From assembly GCA_024763435.1 (NCBI GenBank), contig JANTFN010000036.1:1-11518 (forward strand): 11,518 nt of DNA, written 5' to 3'. Positions within the stretch are counted from its first letter, which is position 1, and the number at the start of each line of letters is the position of its first letter. Below, piece by piece: positions 1-6,070 of this stretch. Under the pieces are notes generated by a model. That model saw only the letters and a program-made list of their open reading frames with translations. It searched no databases and was not told the DNA's origin. The DNA comes from Thermodesulfobacteriota bacterium. GTDB taxonomy: Bacteria; Desulfobacterota; S145-22. The position numbers were made by a program, and so were the translations under genes.

Positions 1-340
1 CCATTATCCCAAGCACATCCAGGAATCAGTTAACCAGGCCTACGGGGCAGCCGGTCGGGCCTTAACCCTCCTCGCGCATGATATCGTAAGTGTTTCAGGG
101 GCGGTTTGCGATGTGGAAGAGAAACGATGCATGGGATGTGGCGCCTGTGCTGAGGCCTGTACCTACGGGGCCATAGAGCTTAAAGAGACACGGCAGGGGA
201 AAAAGGCCGCGGTCAACCCTGTATTATGTAAAGGATGTGGCCTGTGTAACGCGGTATGCCCAACGGCTGCGATTTCCCTGAAGCATTTTAATAATGAAGA
301 GGTATTTAGTGAAATTGACGCAGCGGTGATGAAATTATAA
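1..340 (+). CDS. hdrA: HdrA-like subunit, C-terminal end (5' partial)
   Basis: The reading frame is open from the window edge (first full codon at 2) to a TAA at 338-340, giving the last 112 residues of a longer protein. It carries two [4Fe-4S] ferredoxin motifs: CMGCGACAEAC (partial-protein residues 43-53) and CKGCGLCNAVCP (76-87). The preceding stretch, HYPKHIQESVNQAYGAAGRA, resembles the segment just before the C-terminal ferredoxin domain of HdrA, the FAD-containing, electron-bifurcating subunit of soluble heterodisulfide reductases. The mvhD-like gene follows 35 bp downstream on the same strand, which is the usual HdrA partner and supports the call. The FAD domain lies outside the window, so whether this HdrA is itself a selenoprotein or a long HdrA2-type fusion cannot be seen. 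A GTG at 113 is an internal codon and not a start. Confidence 0.85.
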   Translation, partial: HYPKHIQESVNQAYGAAGRALTLLAHDIVSVSGAVCDVEEKRCMGCGACAEACTYGAIELKETRQGKKAAVNPVLCKGCGLCNAVCPTAAISLKHFNNEEVFSEIDAAVMKL

Positions 341-375
341 AGGTCCGCTGATGAACAAAAAGGAGTGAAATAAGA

Positions 376-1206
376 ATGAGCGCAGGATTTGGGTTTAAGC
401 CAAAGATTGTCGGTTTTTTGTGCCACTGGTGAGGCTACGCCGCTGCTGATATAGCTGGAGTTTCCAGACTACAATACCCCCCGTCAATCAGGATTATCCG
501 CCTCATGTGTGGCGGCAGAATTGATATCGCTTTTATCCTCCGGGCCTTCTCAAACGGCGCAGACGGTGTGGTGATCTGCAGTTGCTGGCCTGGTGAGTGC
601 CATTATGTCCCTGAAGGAAATTACAACGCCGCCAGCATGATGAATTTAACCCGGAAATTGCTCGCGCATGCGGGAATAAATCCGGAAAGATTCAGGCTTC
701 AGTGGGTGACGGCTTCCGAAGGTGTCCAGTTTGCCGAAACCGTCACGAGTTTTACGGCAAAAATTAAAGAGCTGGGGCCGCTTGGTTCGAGTGAAGGGCT
801 GGATGAAGATGCGTTGGCGTCCGGCCTCGCGGAGCTTACAAAACTGGTTCCCTATATCAAGATTGCGAAAAGGGAAAAGCTGCTGCTGCACCTTAAGAAC
901 GTGGACGACTATGAAAACCTTTACACGGATGACGAGGTAGAGGCATTATTCAAGGAAATGCCCTCGTATTACATCGATCCGGAGAAGTGCCAGGCCTGCG
1001 GGACGTGCCGCAGACGCTGCCCCGTGGAGGCGATCGATGGGGATAAAAAGATTATTCATATCATCGACCAGGACAAATGTATCCGGTGTGGCACGTGCCT
1101 CGAGGTTTGTCCGCCTCGCTTTTCAGCGGTTACAAAACTCGAGAGCGGGCCTGTGCCCCCGCCTGTTCCCGATGGCAAGCGGGCGGTTGTTAAAAAAAAG
1201 GGATAG
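376..1206 (+). CDS. mvhD: MvhD/FlpD-family hydrogenase iron-sulfur subunit, probable selenoprotein with fused 2[4Fe-4S] domain
   Basis: The frame starting at ATG 376 (AGGAG at 361-365, 10-nt spacing) runs to a TAG at 1204-1206 with one internal TGA at 430-432, codon 19. Read through, it encodes 276 aa. Residues upstream of ATG 505 match the family N-terminus (KIVGFLCHW-U-GYAAADIAG), where relatives have a CxWC motif, so TGA replaces the second cysteine and is best read as selenocysteine. Other likely [2Fe-2S] residues are C45 (MCGGR) and C70/C75 (CWPGECHY). A linker follows, then a ferredoxin domain with C205-C208-C211-C215 and C235-C238-C241-C245, making the protein about twice the usual MvhD length of about 140 aa. 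MvhD passes electrons between a hydrogenase or formate dehydrogenase partner and HdrA, and here it follows hdrA. In an organism unable to insert Sec, only a truncated product from 505 could be made, lacking part of the FeS site. Confidence 0.88.
430..432 (+). other. In-frame TGA, predicted selenocysteine codon
   Basis: The TGA at 430-432 sits inside the conserved N-terminal motif of MvhD (CHW-U-GYAAAD), exactly where homologues have cysteine. Family-like sequence continues in the same frame on both sides. A stop is not expected there, and a SECIS-like hairpin begins 19 nt downstream. Confidence 0.85.
452..471 (+). promoter_or_regulatory. Candidate bacterial SECIS hairpin
   Basis: CTGGA (455-459) pairs with TCCAG (463-467) around a GTT loop. 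The stem extends with TAG (452-454) pairing to CTA (469-471) across a bulged A468. The apical loop starts with G and lies 27 nt after the TGA, consistent with bacterial SECIS elements, which lie inside the coding region just downstream of UGA with a G near the start of the loop. It would recruit SelB. The pairing was worked out by eye. Confidence 0.65.
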
Positions 1207-1235
1207 ACGGTATTCAATTACTGTGTGGAGAATAA

Positions 1236-1270
1236 GGGGCGACTATCAAGCAGTCGCCCCTTCAGTTTTT
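1236..1270 (+). terminator. Intrinsic terminator after mvhD
   Basis: A perfect 9-bp GC-rich stem, GGGGCGACT (1236-1244) with AGTCGCCCC (1252-1260), has a 7-nt loop and is followed by TTCAGTTTTT. It lies 29 bp after the mvhD stop and separates this unit from the next gene. Confidence 0.88.
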
Positions 1271-1375
1271 ACCCGCGCCATCAAAAATGTTTGTGCTGGG
1301 GGATAGGTCGCCTCAATGGCGTTGCCAATAGGAGTGATTTGTTCTCCTGACTTCGCAAACTGGGAGGAATGCGTG

Positions 1376-1798
1376 ATGGAAACCATCAAGGTATTCTGTA
1401 AACGTTTTGAGCAGGAAGATTCCGTAGTCTTTGCCGATCTGTTTGTGGAGGATGCCGTGTATCTTGATTCCCTCTACGGCGTCTGTGAAGGCAGGGAGGC
1501 CATCAGGGTGTTTCATGAAAGGTGCCACAAGGAAGCCAAGGCATACAGCTTTCAGCCGGTGAAAATATTATCTGACGACGAAAACGCCTCGTTTGAATGG
1601 CGGTTTGCGTTTATTTCTCTCCTGCCCGGTAGTATGGGTAAAAAGGTCACCTTGAAAGGCGCGAGCTTTTTGACTTTGAAGGCGGGAAAGATTGCTTCAT
1701 ACAGGGAATACGCGGACAGCATTGCCATGCTTTTACGTAGCAATACGCCTGACGATAAGATTATTAAATTTTATCATCGCAAGTATCCAACCAGCTGA
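1376..1798 (+). CDS. NTF2/SnoaL-like fold protein, function unknown
   Basis: This is a 140-aa protein when started at ATG 1376, which has a GGGAGG Shine-Dalgarno at 1362-1367 with 8-nt spacing. An in-frame ATG at 1316 would add 20 residues but has no comparable ribosome site. The pattern suits the NTF2-like superfamily (SnoaL/ketosteroid-isomerase fold): an N-terminal helix (METIKVFCKRFEQEDSV), an FVEDAVYLDSLYGVCEGREAI segment where such proteins line a small pocket, then alternating strands ending in a typical G-x-I-ASYREYAD strand. Such proteins range from isomerases to simple ligand binders, and no catalytic set can be claimed here. It is not obviously part of an operon: a terminator precedes it and the etfBA-emo unit converges on it from the other strand, leaving a 49-bp gap. 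The fold assignment is from sequence character only. Confidence 0.75.
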   Translation: METIKVFCKRFEQEDSVVFADLFVEDAVYLDSLYGVCEGREAIRVFHERCHKEAKAYSFQPVKILSDDENASFEWRFAFISLLPGSMGKKVTLKGASFLTLKAGKIASYREYADSIAMLLRSNTPDDKIIKFYHRKYPTS

Positions 1799-1847
1799 AA
1801 AAGATATAATCACCTGGTGGTTTCCGCTTTCCGAAAATCGTAAAACC

Positions 1848-3965
1848 CTACGCCAATCCCGCCGCCTTCGCCACGAGCTGGGCGATGTCAAATGCTTGCA
1901 TTTCTTCGCTCTTGCCCAGTTCCTTGATGCCGTCTGAAAGCATGGTGTAACAGAATGGACAGGCCGTGCACACCGTTTTGATTCCGGCGTCCATTGCCTC
2001 TTCAGTGCGCTTCTGGTTAATTCGGGTGCCCAGGGTTTCTTCCATCCACATCCTGCCGCCGCCCGCGCCGCAGCAGAGGCTCTTTTCATGATGATTTTTC
2101 ATTTCGACAAGTGTTCCGGAATTCATCGCGTTCAATATGTTTCTCGGCTGGTCGTATATCTTGTTGTATCGGCCGAGATAGCATGAATCGTGATAAGCCA
2201 TCGTCCCCAGTCCCTCGACGGGGTTTTTCAGAGGCAGTTTTCCGTTTTTGATGAGATCCGCAAGGATTTCCGTGTAATGATAGACCTCATAGTCACCGCC
2301 AAGTTCTTTGTAGTCGTGCTTGAGTGTGTTGTAACCATGCGGACACATCGTAATGATTTTCTTTACCTTGTAGCCATTGAAGACCTCGATGTTGGTTGTG
2401 GCCAGCATTTGATAGAGGTATTCATTCCCGATTTTCCTTGCGGAATCTCCGCAGCACCCCTCTTCGGTGCCAAGGATAGCGTAATCAAGCCCCGCCGCGT
2501 TAAAAATCTTCGCGAGGGCCACGGCCACTTTCTTGTTAAGGTCGTCAAGTGCCCCGGCGCACCCCACATAAAAGAGGTATTCCGCCTCACCCTTTTTCGA
2601 CAGAAGGGGTACATCGAGATCCTTGGCCCAGTCAGCCCGGCTATGGGAGCCGATATTCCATGGGTTGGAGTTGTTTTCCATCCCCTTGAAGACATCCTGA
2701 ATCTCCGCGGGGAAGTCGGATTCCATCATCGACAGATAGCGTCTCAGGTCAATAAGCTTGGGAAACTGGGAGATATGGGCGGGACAGGCCTCGATACAGG
2801 CCATGCAGGTTGTACACGCCCAGATAGTGTCCTTATCAATGACATCGCCGATCAGCGCGGGTCCCTTATAGTCTTCTTCGGGAATAAGGCTGACTTTTCC
2901 GCTGGCATCAACGGCGAGCCTGACCTTTGCCTCAAGATGATCCCTTAAATTCTGAATCACATCCCGGGGAAGGAGCGGTTTATCCGTCATAAACGCGGGA
3001 CATACCGCAACACACCTTCCGCAACGAATACACACCTCTGTGTCGAATAAATCTTTCCATGAGTATTCTTCAAGTTGATGGATTCCGAATGTCTCCGCGG
3101 TTTCGAACATCTCCGGCGGCATTGCCTTTAAGAGCGCGGGATTATCCGTTGCGTTGTGCATGAAGATGTTTGCCGGCAGCGTGAATATATGGAGCAGTTT
3201 TGAATAGGCCACATAAATAATGAAGCCCAGGACAATGAAGAGATGAAACCACCACATAAACAGGTGGGTTGACTTCAGGGTTTTGATGCTCAACCCGGAA
3301 AACAGCAGGGCGAAAAGTCGGCCCCCAAACGAATACCACACGTATTGGTTCATGGGGTTTCCCGGCTGAAGTTCGGTCGCCTGCATCCGCAGGGCTTCGA
3401 GAAGAAACCCTGTGATGGCAATAACGAGAATCAGCCACAGGATGATTTTATCCTCCGGTTTGTCATCCAGCCATTTCGGCATATTGACGTAACGTCTGAG
3501 CAGGAACATGATGACACCGATAAGGACAAGGATGCCACCGAGGTCTGTAATCAGGGAATATCCAAGGTAAAATCCGCCCTGGAGGATGTTCGTGTGGAAG
3601 AGCGGTTCAATCACATCTCCCTGGAAAAAATCCATGAAAGTTCCAAAAAAGAGGGCAATAAACCCCCAGAAGATGAACAGATGCGCGACGCCCTGATAGG
3701 GTTCCCGTAAAATTTTTCTGTGGGTAAAGACCTCTGTAATGGCGAATTTCAGTCTTTCCCCGGTATTATCAACCCTTGGGACATCCGGGCCGGAGGCCAG
3801 CTTCATCATCTTTATATGTTCAAGAAGCCCTCCCTTCCGAAAAAGACCGCGTATAAAGAGCACAACCGCTACAAACGCGAGGACATAGCTGAGAACTCTT
3901 GCGACAGGAAATCCCGTCCCAACGACATTCCAATATAATTCCCTGGTTATTTCCGTTCCGGGCAT
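1848..3965 (-). CDS. emo: Membrane-bound ETF:menaquinone oxidoreductase (EMO), cytochrome b/HdrD-like fusion
   Basis: This is a 705-aa protein from ATG 3965, preceded by a purine-rich AGGGGGTGG. A TTG at 3992 would add nine residues and lacks such a site. The N-terminal third holds about five or six hydrophobic helices of NarI/cytochrome-b type (roughly residues 24-42, 93-111, 133-156, 174-191, 212-226, 234-254), with candidate haem histidines H95, H234 and H241. Two [4Fe-4S] motifs follow: C312/C315/C318/C322 (CIRCGRCVAVCP) and C384/C387/C390/C394 (CTTCMACIEACP). Two CCG (HdrB/HdrD-type) domains then occur: C469, C504-C505, C541 and C595, C631-C632, C666/C669. The second is canonical; the first ends CPHG rather than CxxC. 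The family (DUF224, HdrD-related) passes electrons from EtfAB to (methyl)menaquinone in the cytoplasmic membrane. Location downstream of etfBA supports that role over a lactate- or sulfite-pathway HdrD homologue. Confidence 0.88.
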   Translation of the reverse strand: MPGTEITRELYWNVVGTGFPVARVLSYVLAFVAVVLFIRGLFRKGGLLEHIKMMKLASGPDVPRVDNTGERLKFAITEVFTHRKILREPYQGVAHLFIFWGFIALFFGTFMDFFQGDVIEPLFHTNILQGGFYLGYSLITDLGGILVLIGVIMFLLRRYVNMPKWLDDKPEDKIILWLILVIAITGFLLEALRMQATELQPGNPMNQYVWYSFGGRLFALLFSGLSIKTLKSTHLFMWWFHLFIVLGFIIYVAYSKLLHIFTLPANIFMHNATDNPALLKAMPPEMFETAETFGIHQLEEYSWKDLFDTEVCIRCGRCVAVCPAFMTDKPLLPRDVIQNLRDHLEAKVRLAVDASGKVSLIPEEDYKGPALIGDVIDKDTIWACTTCMACIEACPAHISQFPKLIDLRRYLSMMESDFPAEIQDVFKGMENNSNPWNIGSHSRADWAKDLDVPLLSKKGEAEYLFYVGCAGALDDLNKKVAVALAKIFNAAGLDYAILGTEEGCCGDSARKIGNEYLYQMLATTNIEVFNGYKVKKIITMCPHGYNTLKHDYKELGGDYEVYHYTEILADLIKNGKLPLKNPVEGLGTMAYHDSCYLGRYNKIYDQPRNILNAMNSGTLVEMKNHHEKSLCCGAGGGRMWMEETLGTRINQKRTEEAMDAGIKTVCTACPFCYTMLSDGIKELGKSEEMQAFDIAQLVAKAAGLA

Positions 3966-4007
3966 AGCCACCCCCTGAATTTCAAAGTACAAAAGTTATC
4001 AGGTAAA

Positions 4008-4059
4008 AGGCTGAAGGCTGAAGGGAAAAAACGAAAACCTTTTAACACACCTTCAGCCT
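4008..4059 (-). repeat. Inverted repeat with a duplicated arm between etfA and emo
   Basis: On the plus strand AGGCTGAAGG occurs twice in overlap (4008-4017 and 4015-4024), and its reverse complement CCTTCAGCCT is at 4050-4059. The transcript could form a 10-bp stem using either arm, with a loop of about 25 or 32 nt. On the minus strand the distal arm is followed by TTTTACC. It could be an attenuator, an mRNA-stability element or a dispersed intergenic repeat; nothing in the window decides. Confidence 0.5.
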
Positions 4060-4086
4060 CGCGCCTTTATGCCTTGAATTTGAACA

Positions 4087-5055
4087 CTATCCCTTTATTT
4101 TTTTCACCTCTTCAGTAAGTTTGGGGAGCACCTCGAAAAGGTCACCCACAATCCCGTAGTCCGCCTTTGAGAAGATTGGGGCCTCAGGATCCTTGTCGAT
4201 AGCAACAATCACCTTTGAAGTTGTTATCCCGGCAAGATGCTGGATGGCGCCGGAGATACCCGCGGCGATATAGAGGTTCGGACTTACTGTTTTTCCTGTC
4301 TGGCCAATCTGATAGCCATGATCAATCCACTCGGCATCAACCGCGGCACGGGAAGCACCGATGGTCGCATTTGGACCCAATGCACGGACAAGGTCTTCCA
4401 GAAGCTTAAAATTCTCCGCGCCGTCGATGCCGCGTCCACCCGATACAATAATCTCGGCCTCGGTCTGATCCGGCGCTTCGGAAGCGGCAACCTCGACCGA
4501 TTTCACCACGGTCTTGATCTTTGATTCATCGAGGCTGACATCTACCTTTTCCACGGCACCCGCGCCCGCAATTTCTTCCACTCCGAATGAATTGGGACGG
4601 ATGGACAGGACCTGAGGGGTTCCATTGGCCTCTACCATGGCATAGGCCTTCCCCGCATACATAGGACGTTTTGCTGTTACTTTATCCCCGTCCAGTGTTA
4701 AATCAACACAATCAGAGATAGATCCCACTTTCAGCCGTGCCGCCACCGCAGGGGTTAAGTCCTTGCCCTGGGCAGACGCGCTGAGAAAGATAATCGAAGG
4801 ATTGACCAGGCCGGCCACATGGGCAAGGGCCTGAACAAAAGGCTCGGTTGAATAATTTTCAAATTCCGGGCCATCGACCACATAGATTTTATCCGCGCCG
4901 AATTTACCAAGCTGTCCGGCGAGGCCTTCTACATCCTTGCCGATAATGCACGCAGAGACCTGGCCACCAAGGGCCTTGGCCTTGCTTGCTATTTCAAACG
5001 CACCTTTTTTTATTTCACCTTTTTGAACTTCCGCATAGACTAAAATTTCCGGCAT
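4087..5055 (-). CDS. etfA: Electron transfer flavoprotein subunit alpha
   Basis: The 322-aa protein has the normal length and layout of EtfA. The N-terminal adenine-nucleotide-hydrolase-like domain (about residues 1-190) is followed by a C-terminal FAD domain with SGGRG (205-209), GASRAAVDAEW (233-243), GQTGKTVSP (251-259), ISGAIQHLAG (267-276) and DKDPEAPIF (287-295), the standard FAD contacts. The start at 5055 has an excellent Shine-Dalgarno, AAGGAGGTGA, just upstream. It lies 20 bp after etfB on the same strand, so the two are co-transcribed and probably translationally linked. EtfAB collects electrons from acyl-CoA dehydrogenases in the cytoplasm and delivers them to a membrane oxidoreductase, here presumably the product of emo 121 bp downstream. 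The sequence does not show an extra N-terminal ferredoxin domain, as occurs in some clostridial EtfA proteins. Confidence 0.96.
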   Translation of the reverse strand: MPEILVYAEVQKGEIKKGAFEIASKAKALGGQVSACIIGKDVEGLAGQLGKFGADKIYVVDGPEFENYSTEPFVQALAHVAGLVNPSIIFLSASAQGKDLTPAVAARLKVGSISDCVDLTLDGDKVTAKRPMYAGKAYAMVEANGTPQVLSIRPNSFGVEEIAGAGAVEKVDVSLDESKIKTVVKSVEVAASEAPDQTEAEIIVSGGRGIDGAENFKLLEDLVRALGPNATIGASRAAVDAEWIDHGYQIGQTGKTVSPNLYIAAGISGAIQHLAGITTSKVIVAIDKDPEAPIFSKADYGIVGDLFEVLPKLTEEVKKIKG

Positions 5056-5075
5056 TTCATCACCTCCTTATACAC

Positions 5076-5858
5076 TTAGATAATCTTTGCTTCTTCATGC
5101 AGTGCCTTGGCAAGCGCGATGGCCTTTGCCGCAGCATCATCACCTTCGATCATTTTTCCTGCCTGACGATCCGGTGGCAGGCTCATGCTTTTAACAACGG
5201 TCATGGGTTCCGCGCTGACCCCGAGATCGGCAACGGTCTTTACCGTAACCGGTTTTTTCTTTGCCTTCATAATCCCGGGCAAGGATGCATACCGCGGATT
5301 GTTCAGGCCCTTCTGCGCCGTAAACACAGCAGGAAGTGGCACCTCGATCACAGCATGCCCTCCCTCAATTTCCCGCGTAACGATCGCCGTTTTTTTATCG
5401 TCGGAAACCTCAAGTTTAACCACAACGGTCACAACAGGCAGCTCGAGAAGCTCACCCAGTATAGACGCAACCTGCCCCGCGTCATCTTCCATCGCCTGCT
5501 TGCCACAGAAAATCATATCATATTCCAGCTCCTTAACGGCTGCCGCAAGGGCCACCGCCGTGGCATACGGGTCTGTCTTCTCGGCAAACGCAGCATCATT
5601 GATATGAACTGCCGTATCCGCCCCCACGGCAAGCCCGGAGCGAAGGGCCTCAAGTGCCCTGTCGGGTCCCAGCGTTACCAGGGTCACACTTCCATCGCCT
5701 GCCTTTTCCTTCTGCTGCACCGCTTCTTCCACGGCATACTCATCATAAGGATTCAGAATCCACTTGACGCCTTCCGTCGCAATCTCCGTTCCTTCGGCAT
5801 TGAGCTTGATCAAAGTTTCTGTGTCAGGTACCTGTTTCACACATACAACTGCATTCAT
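5076..5858 (-). CDS. etfB: Electron transfer flavoprotein subunit beta
   Basis: The 260-aa protein has the ETF-beta hallmarks: VKQVPDT (7-13), NPYDEYAVEEA (36-46), GKQAMEDDAGQV (119-130) and the long signature from REIEGG (162-167) through LNNPRYASLPGIMKAKKK (185-202). The C-terminus ends in an arm that wraps EtfA. The start ATG at 5858 has an AGGAGG ribosome site a few bases upstream. The GKQA(M/I)(E/D)DD stretch resembles the classical, AMP-binding ETF-beta of mitochondria and aerobes more than the bifurcating type, which hints at a simple electron carrier rather than a flavin-bifurcating ETF; this is inference. It is the first gene of the etfB-etfA-emo unit and is transcribed from the promoter at 5900-5928, divergently from the atp operon. 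Confidence 0.96.
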   Translation of the reverse strand: MNAVVCVKQVPDTETLIKLNAEGTEIATEGVKWILNPYDEYAVEEAVQQKEKAGDGSVTLVTLGPDRALEALRSGLAVGADTAVHINDAAFAEKTDPYATAVALAAAVKELEYDMIFCGKQAMEDDAGQVASILGELLELPVVTVVVKLEVSDDKKTAIVTREIEGGHAVIEVPLPAVFTAQKGLNNPRYASLPGIMKAKKKPVTVKTVADLGVSAEPMTVVKSMSLPPDRQAGKMIEGDDAAAKAIALAKALHEEAKII

Positions 5859-5899
5859 CCTTTTCCTCCTTTTTCTTTTTAACTTAAAAGCTAAAAGTT

Positions 5900-5928
5900 T
5901 TTATATAGCCTAATGAGCCATTTATCAA
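5900..5928 (-). promoter_or_regulatory. Promoter for etfBA-emo (sigma70-type)
   Basis: On the minus strand TTGATA (5928-5923) and TATAAA (5905-5900) are separated by exactly 17 bp; each matches five of six consensus bases. The predicted start, around 5893, gives a leader of about 35 nt that includes the AGGAGG ribosome site of etfB. An imperfect dyad, TAATG (5911-5915) with CATTA (5929-5933), spans the -35 and spacer and could be an operator. Confidence 0.75.
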
Positions 5929-5995
5929 CATTAGACTATCTTATTACCACAAAAAAAGTCAAGGATTTTTTTATTGGGGAATTTACGCAATTAGC

Positions 5996-6013
5996 TTGTG
6001 AAAAACTTGACAA
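5996..6013 (+). promoter_or_regulatory. Candidate Rex (NADH-sensing repressor) operator upstream of atp operon
   Basis: TTGTGAAAAACTTGACAA matches the Rex consensus TTGTGAA-N4-TTCACAA at 13 of 14 defined positions (one C to G change in the right arm). It also sits in a slightly larger dyad, GCTTGT (5994-5999) with ACAAGC (6010-6015). It overlaps the atp -35 hexamer, a position suited to repression. No rex gene is in the window, so the regulator is inferred from the motif only. Confidence 0.55.
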
Positions 6014-6035
6014 GCGTTAAAGCCTGTGATAGCAA
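6007..6035 (+). promoter_or_regulatory. Possible promoter for the atp operon
   Basis: A perfect -35 hexamer TTGACA (6007-6012) is followed after 17 bp by TAGCAA (6030-6035), a weak -10 matching three of six bases. It is the best candidate in the 212-bp divergent region for the plus strand and would leave a leader of about 30 nt before atpF'. The -10 assignment is uncertain. Confidence 0.45.
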
Positions 6036-6070
6036 ATGCAAAATTCTGCACACGGGGGATATTTCGGGAT

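Noticed and set aside
351..368. Tiny ORF MNKKE before mvhD
   Set aside because: Five codons with no distinct ribosome site; it merely overlaps the mvhD Shine-Dalgarno and has no attenuator-like features.
376..432. mvhD as a pseudogene broken by a nonsense mutation
   Set aside because: The TGA falls exactly on a family cysteine, the frame is otherwise intact, and a SECIS-like hairpin follows. A random nonsense mutation is less likely, though checking the genome for sel genes would settle it.
505..1206. Stand-alone CDS beginning at ATG 505
   Set aside because: It lacks the conserved MvhD N-terminus, which is present upstream in the same frame across a TGA. No good ribosome site precedes 505, and one precedes 376.
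1330..1348. AGGAG/CTCCT inverted repeat ahead of the NTF2-like gene
   Set aside because: Only five base pairs with a 9-nt loop and no T-run; chance is a sufficient explanation.
1799..1847. Bidirectional terminator between the convergent NTF2-like gene and emo
   Set aside because: Only a 4-bp CACC/GGTG palindrome with a 1-nt centre is present; no stem followed by a T-run was found on either strand.
2190..2948. Long plus-strand ORF of 252 codons inside emo
   Set aside because: It is antisense to a strongly conserved gene, has no recognisable family features, and is a by-product of the codon use of emo.
4986..5882. Long plus-strand ORF of 298 codons opposite etfB
   Set aside because: It is antisense to etfB and the start of etfA. 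The His/Phe/Arg-rich product looks like a shadow translation, with no ribosome site or family motif.
6026..6070. GTG 6026 as the start of atpF'
   Set aside because: It would place the start inside the promoter region and add a polar segment not expected before the b' membrane helix. ATG 6071 fits the family start.
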